A stretch of DNA of 64,000 nt from Sanguibacter hominis ATCC BAA-789 (GTDB lineage Bacteria; Actinomycetota; Actinomycetes; Actinomycetales; Cellulomonadaceae), in contig NZ_JAAXOW010000001.1 in assembly GCF_012396185.1 (NCBI RefSeq), positions 1,302,001 to 1,366,000 on the forward strand, in the 5' to 3' direction. Shown piece by piece: positions 6,580 through 13,804 of this stretch. The notes below the pieces were generated by a model. It was not told the DNA's origin. It worked only from the letters and a program-made list of their open reading frames with translations, and ran no database searches. The translations under genes and the position numbers were made by a program. Each line of letters begins with the position of its first letter. Within the stretch, counting starts at the first letter, position 1.

Positions 6580-8597
6580 CGTCCCTCGTCGACCTCGCCT
6601 GGCGGCTGGCCCGGGCGGGAGGGCGGCTGCGGGTAGGCGCGCAGCTCGGCGCGAACGTCCTGGGTGGGTTCGTGCTCGCGCTCGCCGCGGCCCTGCAGGG
6701 CGCCGTCCTGACCGACACCACCTCCGGTTCCGCGCGCCTCGTGCTCGCCGCCGGGACGGGTGTCGTGCTCCTCCCCCTTGTCATCCTGCTCGTCACGGTC
6801 GGCCGGTTGTCTGCCGCGACGCGTGACCGGCGGCTCGCCTCTCTGCGGGTCCTCGGGCTCACTCCCGCGCGAACGCGCACCGTCGGCGCGCTCGAAGCCG
6901 GCCTGCTGGCTGCGGCGGGTGCGGTCGTGGGCGTGCTCCTCGCGATCCCCGTGGCACCTCTGAGTGCAGGGTGGCGGTACACGGTCGCTGGCACCTATCA
7001 CGGGTTGCCCGAGCCGTTCCGTGTCACTCCATCAGTCGCCGCAGGGGTCGTTGTCGTGCTCGTTGCGACCGCGGGCCTCGCGTCTGTGGCCGGGACGTGG
7101 CGGCTCGCGTCCTCCCCTCTTGCTCGGCGGGCCGCGAGCACGCGTCGTCTGCCGTTGCCGTGGGCGCTCGCGCCGCTCGGCGCGGGACTCGCGCTCACCG
7201 CGTGGCTCGCGGCGGGCATGCCCGGGACCGTCAAGACGCTGGAGCCTGATGGCGCCGTTGTGGGGGGAGCGGTACGTCTCGCCCAGATCCAGGAGTCGGA
7301 CGTCCCGGTCGGGTTCGTGATCGCTGTCTGCGTGGTACTGCTCGGCGTGGGCTCCGCCTATGTGCCGTCGCTCGTCGCGTCGTGGTGCGCGGGGATCCTC
7401 GTGGGCACCCGCCGCACGGCCGCGGTCCTTGCAGGTCGGGGGATGCAGACGGAGCCGACGTCGGTCTCGCGCGTCGTGGCGAGCGTGTCGGTGGTCGTGC
7501 TGTTGACGACATGTGCGGCGGGCTACCTCGGAGCGCTGACGTACGACGAGCAGTACCGGCTCGAGGAGCTCGCGGCGGACGGTGGGCCGATCAGTCTCCT
7601 GCTCGAGGTGGACGGTGCGGTCGAGGATGACGAGAGCGCGGCCGTCTCGGAGGTCGGGCGTCCGCACGGCCTGACGGCGGGGGACGTCAGGGCTGCGACG
7701 GCGTTGCCGCGGGTCCTGGCTGTCGCGCCGTCCTACATGCGGCTGGATGACGACGGGCTGCCCGTCCAGGGCAGCGAGGTGTTCGTCGGCACGTGCGAGC
7801 AGCTCGCTCGCCTCGTCGTGGTGACGGGGTGCCGGGATGACCGGGCGGCGCACATCGTCGGGCGGGGCCACGAGAGGGCTGCCGACACATCGGTCACGCT
7901 CATGAGCCACGTGAGCATCGAGGATCAGGGCGCCATCACCGTCGACGTCTCCGACGACCCGATCGTGGCTGACGCCGACGCGACGGGCGAGCTGTGGGAG
8001 GGTGTCATCGGCGGTGGGGGGAGCATCGGTCCCGTGCCGTTCGGCCTCTTCGTGCCGACCGCGCTACTGGGGGCGGATCCACCGCCCGTCATGATGGCCA
8101 CGTTGTTCGCGCACGGCGGCCCCGAGGCAGCGCAGGAGGTCGCGGACGAGCTCGCGACGCTCGGTGTCGCCGCACACCTGCCCGACCTCGAGACGTACGC
8201 GTCCGTGCAGGCGCAGCGATCGCTGCTGCTCACGTTCGTCGCGTGGTTCGTCGGCCTCGGGTGCCTGGGGATCGCGCTCGCGGCAGTCGACCGTCAGCAG
8301 GAGCGTCGTCGCACGGTGGCCAGGCTCGTCGCCGTCGGTGTGCCGCCGCGGACCCTCCTCGCCGCGCAGGCCGTGCAGGTGCTCCTGCCGCTGGGGGCCG
8401 GGATCGTCCTCGCTGCCGGCTGCGGCTTGATCCTCGTGGGGGCGGTCGCCTGGTCGACCGGCACGGGGCTTGGTGTGATCGGCGCGGGGGTGCCGCTCTT
8501 CCTCGGCGTCGTCGCCGGTGTCGTCACCCTCGTGCCGCTCCTCACGCTTCCTGCCGCGACCACCCGGCTCACCCCAGAGCTCCTCCGCGAGGAGTGA
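6576..8597 (+). CDS. FtsX-like ABC permease
   Basis: 673-aa membrane protein with two FtsX-type units. An N-terminal helix and a cluster of helices (residues about 25-145) carry the coupling segment RLASLRVLGLTPARTRTV. Helices near 150-300 follow, then a large extracytoplasmic part (about 320-530). The last cluster (about 545-670) has a second coupling segment RRRTVARLVAVGVPPRTLLAAQ. The duplicated layout is typical of single-subunit permeases that export peptides or lipids with a MacB-type ATPase. No haem or other cofactor motif is seen. The gene ends 78 bp before a convergent epimerase gene, and a strong hairpin lies between them. Confidence 0.88.
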   Translation: MTSLVDLAWRLARAGGRLRVGAQLGANVLGGFVLALAAALQGAVLTDTTSGSARLVLAAGTGVVLLPLVILLVTVGRLSAATRDRRLASLRVLGLTPARTRTVGALEAGLLAAAGAVVGVLLAIPVAPLSAGWRYTVAGTYHGLPEPFRVTPSVAAGVVVVLVATAGLASVAGTWRLASSPLARRAASTRRLPLPWALAPLGAGLALTAWLAAGMPGTVKTLEPDGAVVGGAVRLAQIQESDVPVGFVIAVCVVLLGVGSAYVPSLVASWCAGILVGTRRTAAVLAGRGMQTEPTSVSRVVASVSVVVLLTTCAAGYLGALTYDEQYRLEELAADGGPISLLLEVDGAVEDDESAAVSEVGRPHGLTAGDVRAATALPRVLAVAPSYMRLDDDGLPVQGSEVFVGTCEQLARLVVVTGCRDDRAAHIVGRGHERAADTSVTLMSHVSIEDQGAITVDVSDDPIVADADATGELWEGVIGGGGSIGPVPFGLFVPTALLGADPPPVMMATLFAHGGPEAAQEVADELATLGVAAHLPDLETYASVQAQRSLLLTFVAWFVGLGCLGIALAAVDRQQERRRTVARLVAVGVPPRTLLAAQAVQVLLPLGAGIVLAAGCGLILVGAVAWSTGTGLGVIGAGVPLFLGVVAGVVTLVPLLTLPAATTRLTPELLREE

Positions 8598-8604
8598 GGC
8601 GCGT

Positions 8605-8635
8605 TGTCGTGCCGGTGCAGGGGGCCGGCACGACA
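8605..8635. terminator. bidirectional hairpin terminator between convergent genes
   Basis: Perfect 11-bp stem (TGTCGTGCCGG / CCGGCACGACA) around a 9-base loop, extended by a bulged GCG/CGC. It has no T run, as is common in high-GC genomes. It sits between the 3' ends of the FtsX permease and the epimerase. Confidence 0.75.
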
Positions 8636-8674
8636 CGCGGAGGAAGGGCTACCCGGCAGAGCCTGGGACCCGGC

Positions 8675-9649
8675 TCAGTGCTCGACGCACCACCGCATGG
8701 TCTCCCGGATGGCGGCGACGACGTCGTCGGGCTCGATGCCCAGCTCGGACGCCGTCGGCTCGATGGGGCTCGTCGCCGCGCGGTCCTGGAACCGCATCGA
8801 GTCGACGACGTGGATGCCGTGCTCGGTGCCCTCGGCGGCGCACGCGGCGTCCGCCTGCTCGCCGTACGGCAGCATGGCGTCGAGCGGCACGACGACGACG
8901 TCCTCGGGGTCTCGTCCGATCGCTTCACAGGCGAGGCGGCTGAGCTCCGCGTAGGTCAGGTCGTAGCCGTTGATGGGGTAGCGGGCGGCGTGCCGGCCCT
9001 TCTCCATCGCGCCGACGGCGGCCTGGGCGACCTGGCGGACGGTGACCGACGACGTCGACCCGCCGAGGACCGCGACAGGACCGGGGCGACGCGCGCCGTC
9101 GACGATGAACTGCCACAGCGGCCGGCGCTGGCCCACGATGCCGAAGATGTACGGGAGGCGCAGCACCATGACGTCCATCGCACCTGCGCCCTCGAAGATC
9201 GCCAGCTCCTCCTGCGCGAGGCGGGCACGCGGGTAGCCCTGCTGCTCGCGGTAGCCCAGGTCGGGGAAGCGGTCCGCGAACTCGGCCGTGTAGGAGCCGA
9301 AGAGCACGAAGCGGCTGACGCCGGCCCCGCGGGCGAGGCGGGCGAGGCGCTGCGTCGGCAGGACGTTGGCCTCGTAGAAGAAGCGACCCGACGGCGCGGC
9401 GGGCACCACGCGCTCGTCCGCCCCGGCGGCGTACATGACGGCGTCCGTGCCTTCGAGCAGCGAGGCCAGCTCGGCGTCGGTCATGGCGTTGACGTCGTGC
9501 CACAGGGTGGTCACACCGGCGGGGAACTCGACGTCGACCTGGTCCATGGGCAGGGACAGCGAGGTGACGTCGTGGCCGCGGGTGACGAGCTCGAGGATCG
9601 AGTGGAAGCCGAGGAGGCCCGAGCCTCCGACGACGAGGACCTTGCTCAT
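8675..9649 (-). CDS. NAD-dependent epimerase/dehydratase-like protein
   Basis: 324-aa extended-SDR-like protein. It starts with the Rossmann glycine motif VLVVGGSGLLGFHSI (GxxGxxG). The catalytic-region serine is in VLFGSYTAEF, but the classic YxxxK is replaced by GYPRARLAQEEL, which has a Tyr and no Lys at i+4. It is therefore closer to atypical SDR/NmrA-type reductases than to a true sugar epimerase. The start at 9649 is chosen because a strong ribosome site (GGAGGAGA) lies 6 bases upstream; the frame stays open far beyond it only as high-GC shadow. It is divergent from a TetR gene, and a perfect palindrome lies in its leader, so local TetR control is likely. Substrate unknown. Confidence 0.8.
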   Translation of the reverse strand: MSKVLVVGGSGLLGFHSILELVTRGHDVTSLSLPMDQVDVEFPAGVTTLWHDVNAMTDAELASLLEGTDAVMYAAGADERVVPAAPSGRFFYEANVLPTQRLARLARGAGVSRFVLFGSYTAEFADRFPDLGYREQQGYPRARLAQEELAIFEGAGAMDVMVLRLPYIFGIVGQRRPLWQFIVDGARRPGPVAVLGGSTSSVTVRQVAQAAVGAMEKGRHAARYPINGYDLTYAELSRLACEAIGRDPEDVVVVPLDAMLPYGEQADAACAAEGTEHGIHVVDSMRFQDRAATSPIEPTASELGIEPDDVVAAIRETMRWCVEH

Positions 9650-9674
9650 GGGGGATCTCCTCCGGGTGTGCGGT

Positions 9675-9698
9675 GAAACGGGCATCGGTGCCCGTTTC
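9675..9698. promoter_or_regulatory. perfect inverted repeat, probable TetR operator
   Basis: 10-bp arms GAAACGGGCA / TGCCCGTTTC flank a 4-base centre. It lies in the 137-bp gap between the epimerase-like gene and the divergent TetR gene, 26 bp before the epimerase start. Length and symmetry suit a TetR dimer pair. Confidence 0.7.
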
Positions 9699-9775
9699 TT
9701 GGTTCCAGTATTCGAGAGTGTGAGGCCCCTCGTGTGGGAAGAACGTCCCCCCGACCTTGGTCGTCCGGGCCCTCC

Positions 9776-9781
9776 TACACT
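9776..9781 (+). promoter_or_regulatory. -10 element TACACT of a leaderless TetR transcript
   Basis: TACACT ends 5 bases before the GTG at 9787 and no ribosome site is present. This supports transcription and translation starting at the same base. Confidence 0.5.
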
Positions 9782-9786
9782 CAGGT

Positions 9787-10371
9787 GTGCCCACCGAGAG
9801 ACGCGACGTCGTCCGCAACCGTGCCGCTCTCGTCGCCGCCGCAGCCCGCGTCTTCTCCGAGCGCGGCGCCGCAGCGCCGCTCGCAGAGGTTGCGAGCGAG
9901 GCCGGGGTCGGACGCGCGACCCTCCATCGACACTTCCCGGAACGGCACCTCCTCGCGGCCGCCGTCTACCACCAGCACATCGACGACGTCGTGGCGTTCG
10001 TTGCCGCGAACGGCGGGGACGACTGCCCGCTCGAGCTCGTCGTGCGACGCATCGTCGCAGGCCAGAGCCGGCTGGCCGGACTCTTCCCGCTGTTGCGCTC
10101 GACGCCCGAGGCTGCCGACGCCCTGCTCGCGCTCGGCGCGCGCTTCGCGGCACTCCTCGCGGCGCCGCTCGCCGCCGCGCAGCGCCGCGGCGAGGTCGAC
10201 CCGTCCGTGACGGTCGACGACGTCCAGCTCGTCCTGACGATGATCGAGGGCGTCCTCGCGTCCTACGACGGGGGCGAGCTGACGATCGCCATCGACCGCG
10301 CCGTGACGATCGCCCTCGCGGGACTGCGCCGTGGTGCACTGGCTGTCGACTACCCGGCCTCGCCGTCCTAG
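9787..10371 (+). CDS. TetR family transcriptional regulator
   Basis: 194-aa regulator with an N-terminal HTH of the TetR type (RNRAALVAAAARVFSERGAAAPLAEVASEAGVGRATLHRHFPER..LLAAAV; recognition helix near residues 38-50). A helical ligand-binding C-terminus follows (about 60-190). An upstream GTG at 9757 is in frame, but the GTG at 9787 is preferred. The HTH then begins about 12 residues in, as usual, and a -10 hexamer sits 5 bases before it. It is divergent from the epimerase-like gene, with the palindrome at 9675-9698 between, so it most likely represses that gene. Ligand unknown. Confidence 0.88.
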   Translation: MPTERRDVVRNRAALVAAAARVFSERGAAAPLAEVASEAGVGRATLHRHFPERHLLAAAVYHQHIDDVVAFVAANGGDDCPLELVVRRIVAGQSRLAGLFPLLRSTPEAADALLALGARFAALLAAPLAAAQRRGEVDPSVTVDDVQLVLTMIEGVLASYDGGELTIAIDRAVTIALAGLRRGALAVDYPASPS

Positions 10372-10402
10372 GTGCTCGGGCGTCGCGCGGGAGAATCGGT
10401 CC

Positions 10403-11062
10403 ATGCCTCCGAAGCGCGACGTCGTCGCCCCGCACCTCAGTCCTCTCACCCTTGGCCACCTCGAGCCCGGAGGTGCGGGGGACCTGCTGAGCGGGGATGA
10501 CATCGAGGCGCTCGAGATCGAGGGTGTGACCGTCGAGAGCCTCGACCTCAGCGGGGTGACGATCCGCGAGTCCCGCGTCGTCGCGCTCGCGGCAGGGGAG
10601 GCGGAGCTGCGCGCCGCGCGGCTCCTCGAGACGCGCATCGAGCGGCCCAACATCCCCGTGCTGCGGGGCGCTCGCGGCTCTTGGCACGACGTCGTCCTCG
10701 AGGGCGGGCGCCTCGGCGCGTCCGAGCTCTACGACAGCTCGTGGCGCTCCGTCCACGTGGTCGGCTGCAAGCTCGGCTTCGTCAACCTGCGCGGGGCGCA
10801 CCTGCGCGACGTAATGTTCACCGACTGCACGATCGACGAGCTCGACCTCGTGCAGGCGAAGCTCGATCGGGTCGCGTTCGCCGACACGACGGTCGGCCGG
10901 CTCGACGTGCGGGACGCGACGCTCACCGACGTCGACCTGCGTGGGGCGGAGCTCGACGGTATCGACGGCGTCGCGTCCCTGCGCGGAGCGACGATCGACG
11001 GGCACCAGCTCGTCCGCCTCGCACCGCTGCTCGCACGCGAGATCGGCCTGCGCGTCGTGTGA
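10403..11062 (+). CDS. pentapeptide repeat protein
   Basis: 219-aa protein made largely of A(D/N)LXX-like pentads: LDLSG, LRAARLLE, LGFVNLRGAHLRDVMF, IDELDLVQAKLDRVAF, TVGRLDVRDATLTDVDLRGAEL. These fold as a right-handed quadrilateral beta-helix, here spanning about residues 40-205. Some family members (MfpA, Qnr) mimic DNA and protect gyrase; others have no known role, and nothing here identifies the target. No signal peptide or membrane helix. The -10-like GAGAAT ends 6 bases before the ATG, so it is probably leaderless. Its 3' end abuts repeat array B. Confidence 0.85.
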   Translation: MPPKRDVVAPHLSPLTLGHLEPGGAGDLLSGDDIEALEIEGVTVESLDLSGVTIRESRVVALAAGEAELRAARLLETRIERPNIPVLRGARGSWHDVVLEGGRLGASELYDSSWRSVHVVGCKLGFVNLRGAHLRDVMFTDCTIDELDLVQAKLDRVAFADTTVGRLDVRDATLTDVDLRGAELDGIDGVASLRGATIDGHQLVRLAPLLAREIGLRVV

Positions 11063-11083
11063 CGCGGCGCCCAGCCTTCCATC

Positions 11084-11187
11084 GAGGTAGGTGCGCGCAC
11101 GCGAGGCAGGGGAGTGTGCTCGAGGTGGGGCCCTGGACGGCCCTACCTCGAGCGAGGAGGCCTACCTCGCGCGCCCGGACCTACCTC
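11084..11187. repeat. array B of the 19-bp-period GAGGTAGG inverted repeat family
   Basis: Three direct units (11084, 11103 as GAGGCAGG, 11122 as GAGGTGGG) and three inverted units CCTACCTC (11142, 11161, 11180) all step by exactly 19 bp. The inner pair is separated by the 12-base centre 11130-11141. The layout is fully symmetric (axis 11135.5) although spacers differ. It occupies the gap between the convergent pentapeptide and reductase genes. Confidence 0.9.
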
Positions 11188-11221
11188 GGTAAACCCCGAT
11201 CGGGCCGGTGACGGCGATCTG

Positions 11222-11866
11222 TCAGTAGGCGACCGTGAAGCGGGCGCGGCGGTGGGCCGGGCGCTCGATCTCGTCGACGACCGCGATCGCGAAGTCCTCG
11301 CCCGAGATGAAGGACGTGCCGTCGTCGTCGGTGAGCAGGACGTCACCACCGACGCGGTACGCCCCCGTGCGCTCGCCGGGCGCGTAGGAGCCGTAGCCGG
11401 CGGCCGGGCTGACCATGAACCAGTCGAGGTCCTCGGCCGAGTCGCGCAGGGCGTCGAGGACGCCCACCATGCTCCGCGCCTCGGCGCGGAACGCCTCCGG
11501 GAACTCGGGGCCGTCGACGAGCAGGGGCCCGCCCTCGACGACGTGCAGCGAACCGGCGCCGCCGATGATCCCGAAGCGGGCGCCGGCCTGCGCGGTGGCC
11601 GCCGCGGCGGCGAGGACCACGTCCTGGAAGGTGTCCGTGAGCGGGCCGCGGGGGGCGAGGGAGTGCACGACGACGTCGGCCCCGTCAGCGACGTGCGCGA
11701 GGGTGTCGGCGTCGAGCGCGTCGCCCGTGCGGTACGTGACGCCGTCGATCTGGTCCTCGGGGAGGGTGCGGCTGATGGACGTCACCTGGTGACCGCGGGC
11801 GACGGCCTCGCGGACGATGTTGCCGCCGGTGTAGCCGGTTCCGCCGAGCACGGTGATGCGGGTCAT
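11222..11866 (-). CDS. NAD(P)-binding reductase (NmrA/BVR-B-like atypical SDR)
   Basis: 214-aa single-domain Rossmann protein beginning ITVLGGTGYTGGNIVREAVARGHQVTSISR (GxxGxxG, with Arg after the second strand suggesting NADPH). It continues with the atypical-SDR pattern DVVVHSLAPRG and FGIIGGAGSL, and ends in SGEDFAIAVVDEIERPAHRRARFTVAY. No YxxxK catalytic pair, as in flavin-reductase/NmrA-type members. The CCTCCT complement upstream provides a ribosome site for the start at 11866. It is divergent from an HxlR regulator, a very common pairing in which the regulator senses electrophile or redox stress and controls the reductase. Confidence 0.85.
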   Translation of the reverse strand: MTRITVLGGTGYTGGNIVREAVARGHQVTSISRTLPEDQIDGVTYRTGDALDADTLAHVADGADVVVHSLAPRGPLTDTFQDVVLAAAAATAQAGARFGIIGGAGSLHVVEGGPLLVDGPEFPEAFRAEARSMVGVLDALRDSAEDLDWFMVSPAAGYGSYAPGERTGAYRVGGDVLLTDDDGTSFISGEDFAIAVVDEIERPAHRRARFTVAY

Positions 11867-11918
11867 GGGTCCTCCTGGGGTCTGGTGGGCGCTGCGCGCC
11901 GGGGTTATCCTCACCATA

Positions 11919-11933
11919 GGAGAGTCACTCTCC
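11919..11933. promoter_or_regulatory. perfect palindrome in the reductase/HxlR promoter gap
   Basis: 7-bp arms GGAGAGT / ACTCTCC around one base. It lies midway between the divergent starts at 11866 and 11973, a candidate operator for HxlR on the reductase promoter. Confidence 0.65.
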
Positions 11934-11937
11934 ACGC

Positions 11938-11953
11938 GAAAGTACGCACTTTC
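11938..11953. promoter_or_regulatory. second perfect palindrome in the reductase/HxlR promoter gap
   Basis: GAAAGTACGCACTTTC has 6-bp arms and a 4-base centre. It begins 5 bp after the first palindrome and ends 19 bp before the HxlR start. The AAGT/ACTT core resembles known HxlR-family sites. Confidence 0.7.
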
Positions 11954-11972
11954 CGGTAACCGAGGAGCGACC

Positions 11973-12335
11973 ATGACCCAGCCCTGGGACCCCTACGCGC
12001 GGGACTGCCCGTCGCGCGTCGTCCTCGACCGCATCGGCGACCGCTGGACCGTCCTCCTCGTCGGCGCGCTCGCGGACGGGCCGCGCCGGTTCGGCGAGCT
12101 CGCGCGCGACGTCGACGGCATCTCGCAGAAGATGCTCACCCAGACGCTCCGCTCCCTCGAGCGCGACGGCCTCGTGCGACGCACGGTCCACGCCGTCGTC
12201 CCGCCGCGTGTCGACTACGAGCTGACCGACGCCGGGCGCTCCCTCCTCGGCCCGCTCAGCGCGCTCACCGCATGGGCGGTCGACCACATGGACCAGATCG
12301 TCGTCGCCCGCGAGCAGTTCGACGCGGTGACGTAG
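11973..12335 (+). CDS. HxlR family transcriptional regulator
   Basis: 120-aa protein with the single HxlR winged-helix domain. It has DCPSRVVLDRIGDRWTVLLVGALADGPRRFGELARDVDGISQKMLTQTLRSLERDGLV, then the wing VVPPRVDYELTDAGRSLLGPL and a C-terminal dimer helix. The cysteine near residue 11 is in the position where family members such as YodB and HypR carry the redox- or electrophile-sensing Cys. The ATG at 11973 has a GAGGAG ribosome site. It is divergent from the NAD(P)-binding reductase with two palindromes between, so it probably controls that gene and itself. Confidence 0.93.
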   Translation: MTQPWDPYARDCPSRVVLDRIGDRWTVLLVGALADGPRRFGELARDVDGISQKMLTQTLRSLERDGLVRRTVHAVVPPRVDYELTDAGRSLLGPLSALTAWAVDHMDQIVVAREQFDAVT

Positions 12336-12767
12336 GTGGACAACCGGCTGGCGTCGACGACCCGGAACGTGCGGTCGATGCCGTTTGCCGCGATCGCGGT
12401 CATGCTCCTGGTCGGCGTCGTCGTCGATCCAACCCTCACCGATACCCCATGGTGGGGCACCACGGACGCAGCAAGCATCGCTGGCGCGCTGGCGTTCCCC
12501 GTGGGCGCGTGGCTCGTCCTCGCTGCGGCGATCGTCTGGACGCCGATCCTCACCCGCCGCCACTCGTCCACGCGCGCAACCTGGATCCAGTCGCTGCTGA
12601 TCGCGGCGACGTCAGGTGTGGCGTGGGTGCCGACGGCACTGATCCTCGACGACGCGCTCGGCCCGTCGCACGGACGGGGGATCGCGTTCCCGCTGGCGGT
12701 CGCGGCCGGTGTCGCGGTGGTCGTGGTGGCGTTCTGGCCGCGCCGACCCAGGCGTGAGGTCGGCTAG
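12336..12767 (+). CDS. small integral membrane protein of unknown function
   Basis: 143 aa starting with a GTG placed directly after the HxlR stop codon (no gap), so it is probably translated from the same mRNA. Four hydrophobic segments are visible (about residues 15-30, 48-68, 84-103 and 116-133), separated by the acidic loop VDPTLTDTPWWGTTDAAS and the basic loop TRRHSSTR. I recognise no family. Its stop overlaps the stop of the convergent AlkD-like gene by three bases. The link to HxlR is positional only. Confidence 0.7.
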   Translation: MDNRLASTTRNVRSMPFAAIAVMLLVGVVVDPTLTDTPWWGTTDAASIAGALAFPVGAWLVLAAAIVWTPILTRRHSSTRATWIQSLLIAATSGVAWVPTALILDDALGPSHGRGIAFPLAVAAGVAVVVVAFWPRRPRREVG

Positions 12768-13450
12768 CGGGCGTCCTGACGGCGGACCATCTCGTCGATC
12801 CAGATCGGCGCGAACGGTGAGGTGCAACCCGGCGGCGTCGGGTAGTCCTTGAGCACCTCGAGACGTTCCCCGATCGCGACGGCACGCTCGCGGAGGTCGG
12901 GGTGGTGGATGCCGATCATCGCGAGACACTCGTTCATCGCCCACTGCAGCCGTTCCGGGGCGTCTTTCATGTGCGCCTCGACAAGGTCGAGCAGCCCCGG
13001 CAGGTCGAGACCCTCGGGCTTCTTGGCGACGCGCGCCGACGTGAGCGCCCAGCCCGCGCTCGCGACCACCGGGTCCGCGTCGTCGAACCACGCGACGCGC
13101 AGCTCCTCGGCGTGCGGGCTCTTCTTGACGACATAGCTGAGCAACCAGTCGAGCACCTTCGGAACCCGGGCCTCGCGGAGCATCGCGTCGAGCTCGGTTG
13201 CGGAGAACGTCCGCGGGCGGCACACGAGGAGAGCAACCAGCCGGCTCGCAGCGTCACCGGTCGCCCACAGCTCGCGCGCGAGCTCGTGCTGCGTCTTGAG
13301 CCGTGTCGCGATGCTACGCAGCCTCGTGAGATTCACGCCGTGCTCGTCACCGTGGCGCTCGTTGACCGCACGGACCTTCGGGTCCTCGAGCGCGGCGAGC
13401 TCAGCCTGGACCTCGGCGACGGTCGTGGTGAGGGGGGCGTGCGGCGTCAT
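12764..13450 (-). CDS. DNA alkylation repair enzyme, AlkD/HEAT-repeat family
   Basis: 228-aa all-helical HEAT-like protein of the AlkD type, which excises bulky or cationic alkylated bases without flipping them. Family landmarks are VNERHGDEHGVNLTRLRSIATRL near the N-terminus, HELARELWATGDAASRLVALLV, and the tryptophan/aspartate-rich DWLLSYVVKK and AWFDDADPVVASAGWALTSARV segments. The Asp and Trp that line the DNA-binding groove appear kept. The final PPGCTSPFAPIWIDEMV is typical of actinobacterial members. The start at 13450 is chosen over an upstream Arg-rich extension. It is a lone gene; the upstream gap holds a hexanucleotide repeat and array C. Confidence 0.85.
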   Translation of the reverse strand: MTPHAPLTTTVAEVQAELAALEDPKVRAVNERHGDEHGVNLTRLRSIATRLKTQHELARELWATGDAASRLVALLVCRPRTFSATELDAMLREARVPKVLDWLLSYVVKKSPHAEELRVAWFDDADPVVASAGWALTSARVAKKPEGLDLPGLLDLVEAHMKDAPERLQWAMNECLAMIGIHHPDLRERAVAIGERLEVLKDYPTPPGCTSPFAPIWIDEMVRRQDAR

Positions 13451-13489
13451 GCGTCGATCCTCGCCCCGCTCCCGCGCTGGCGCGAGCAT

Positions 13490-13531
<42 letters not shown>

Positions 13532-13558
13532 TCCGATGCGGACGCCGACCCCGGCGCC

Positions 13559-13714
13559 GAGGTAGGGGCGTGCACGTGAGACAGGGCCTTCCAAGGGCCT
13601 ACCTCGCGCGGTACCCCCTACCTCGCGGGGGAGGCCCTACCTCGCGGGAAGGGGCGGCTCCCGCAGGCCCTACCTCGCGCGGTACCCCCTACCTCGCGGG
13701 AAACGGGCTACCTC
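13559..13714. repeat. array C of the 19-bp-period GAGGTAGG inverted repeat family (longest copy)
   Basis: Two direct units (13559; 13578 as GAGACAGG) face three inverted units (13598, 13617, 13636) over the 12-base centre GCCTTCCAAGGG. After a 25-base insert containing a GCGGGA/TCCCGC hairpin, three more inverted units follow (13669, 13688, 13707 as GCTACCTC), again 19 bp apart. The spacers GCGCGGTACCC at 13606 and 13677 are identical, so the right half has been duplicated. It sits just after the 3' end of the GH3 gene. Confidence 0.9.
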
Positions 13715-13804
13715 GGGGGGCCTCACGGCGTCGCCCCCCACCCCGCGCGCAGGATGCCCGCCTCGGCGCACCCTCGGGAGCGCGCGCCGAGGCGGGAGCC
13801 GGTG

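Noticed and set aside
13559-13714. CRISPR array
   Set aside because: Units are only 8 bp with 11-bp spacers, they reverse orientation at the centre, and no cas gene is present. This does not fit CRISPR repeats of about 23-40 bp in one direction.
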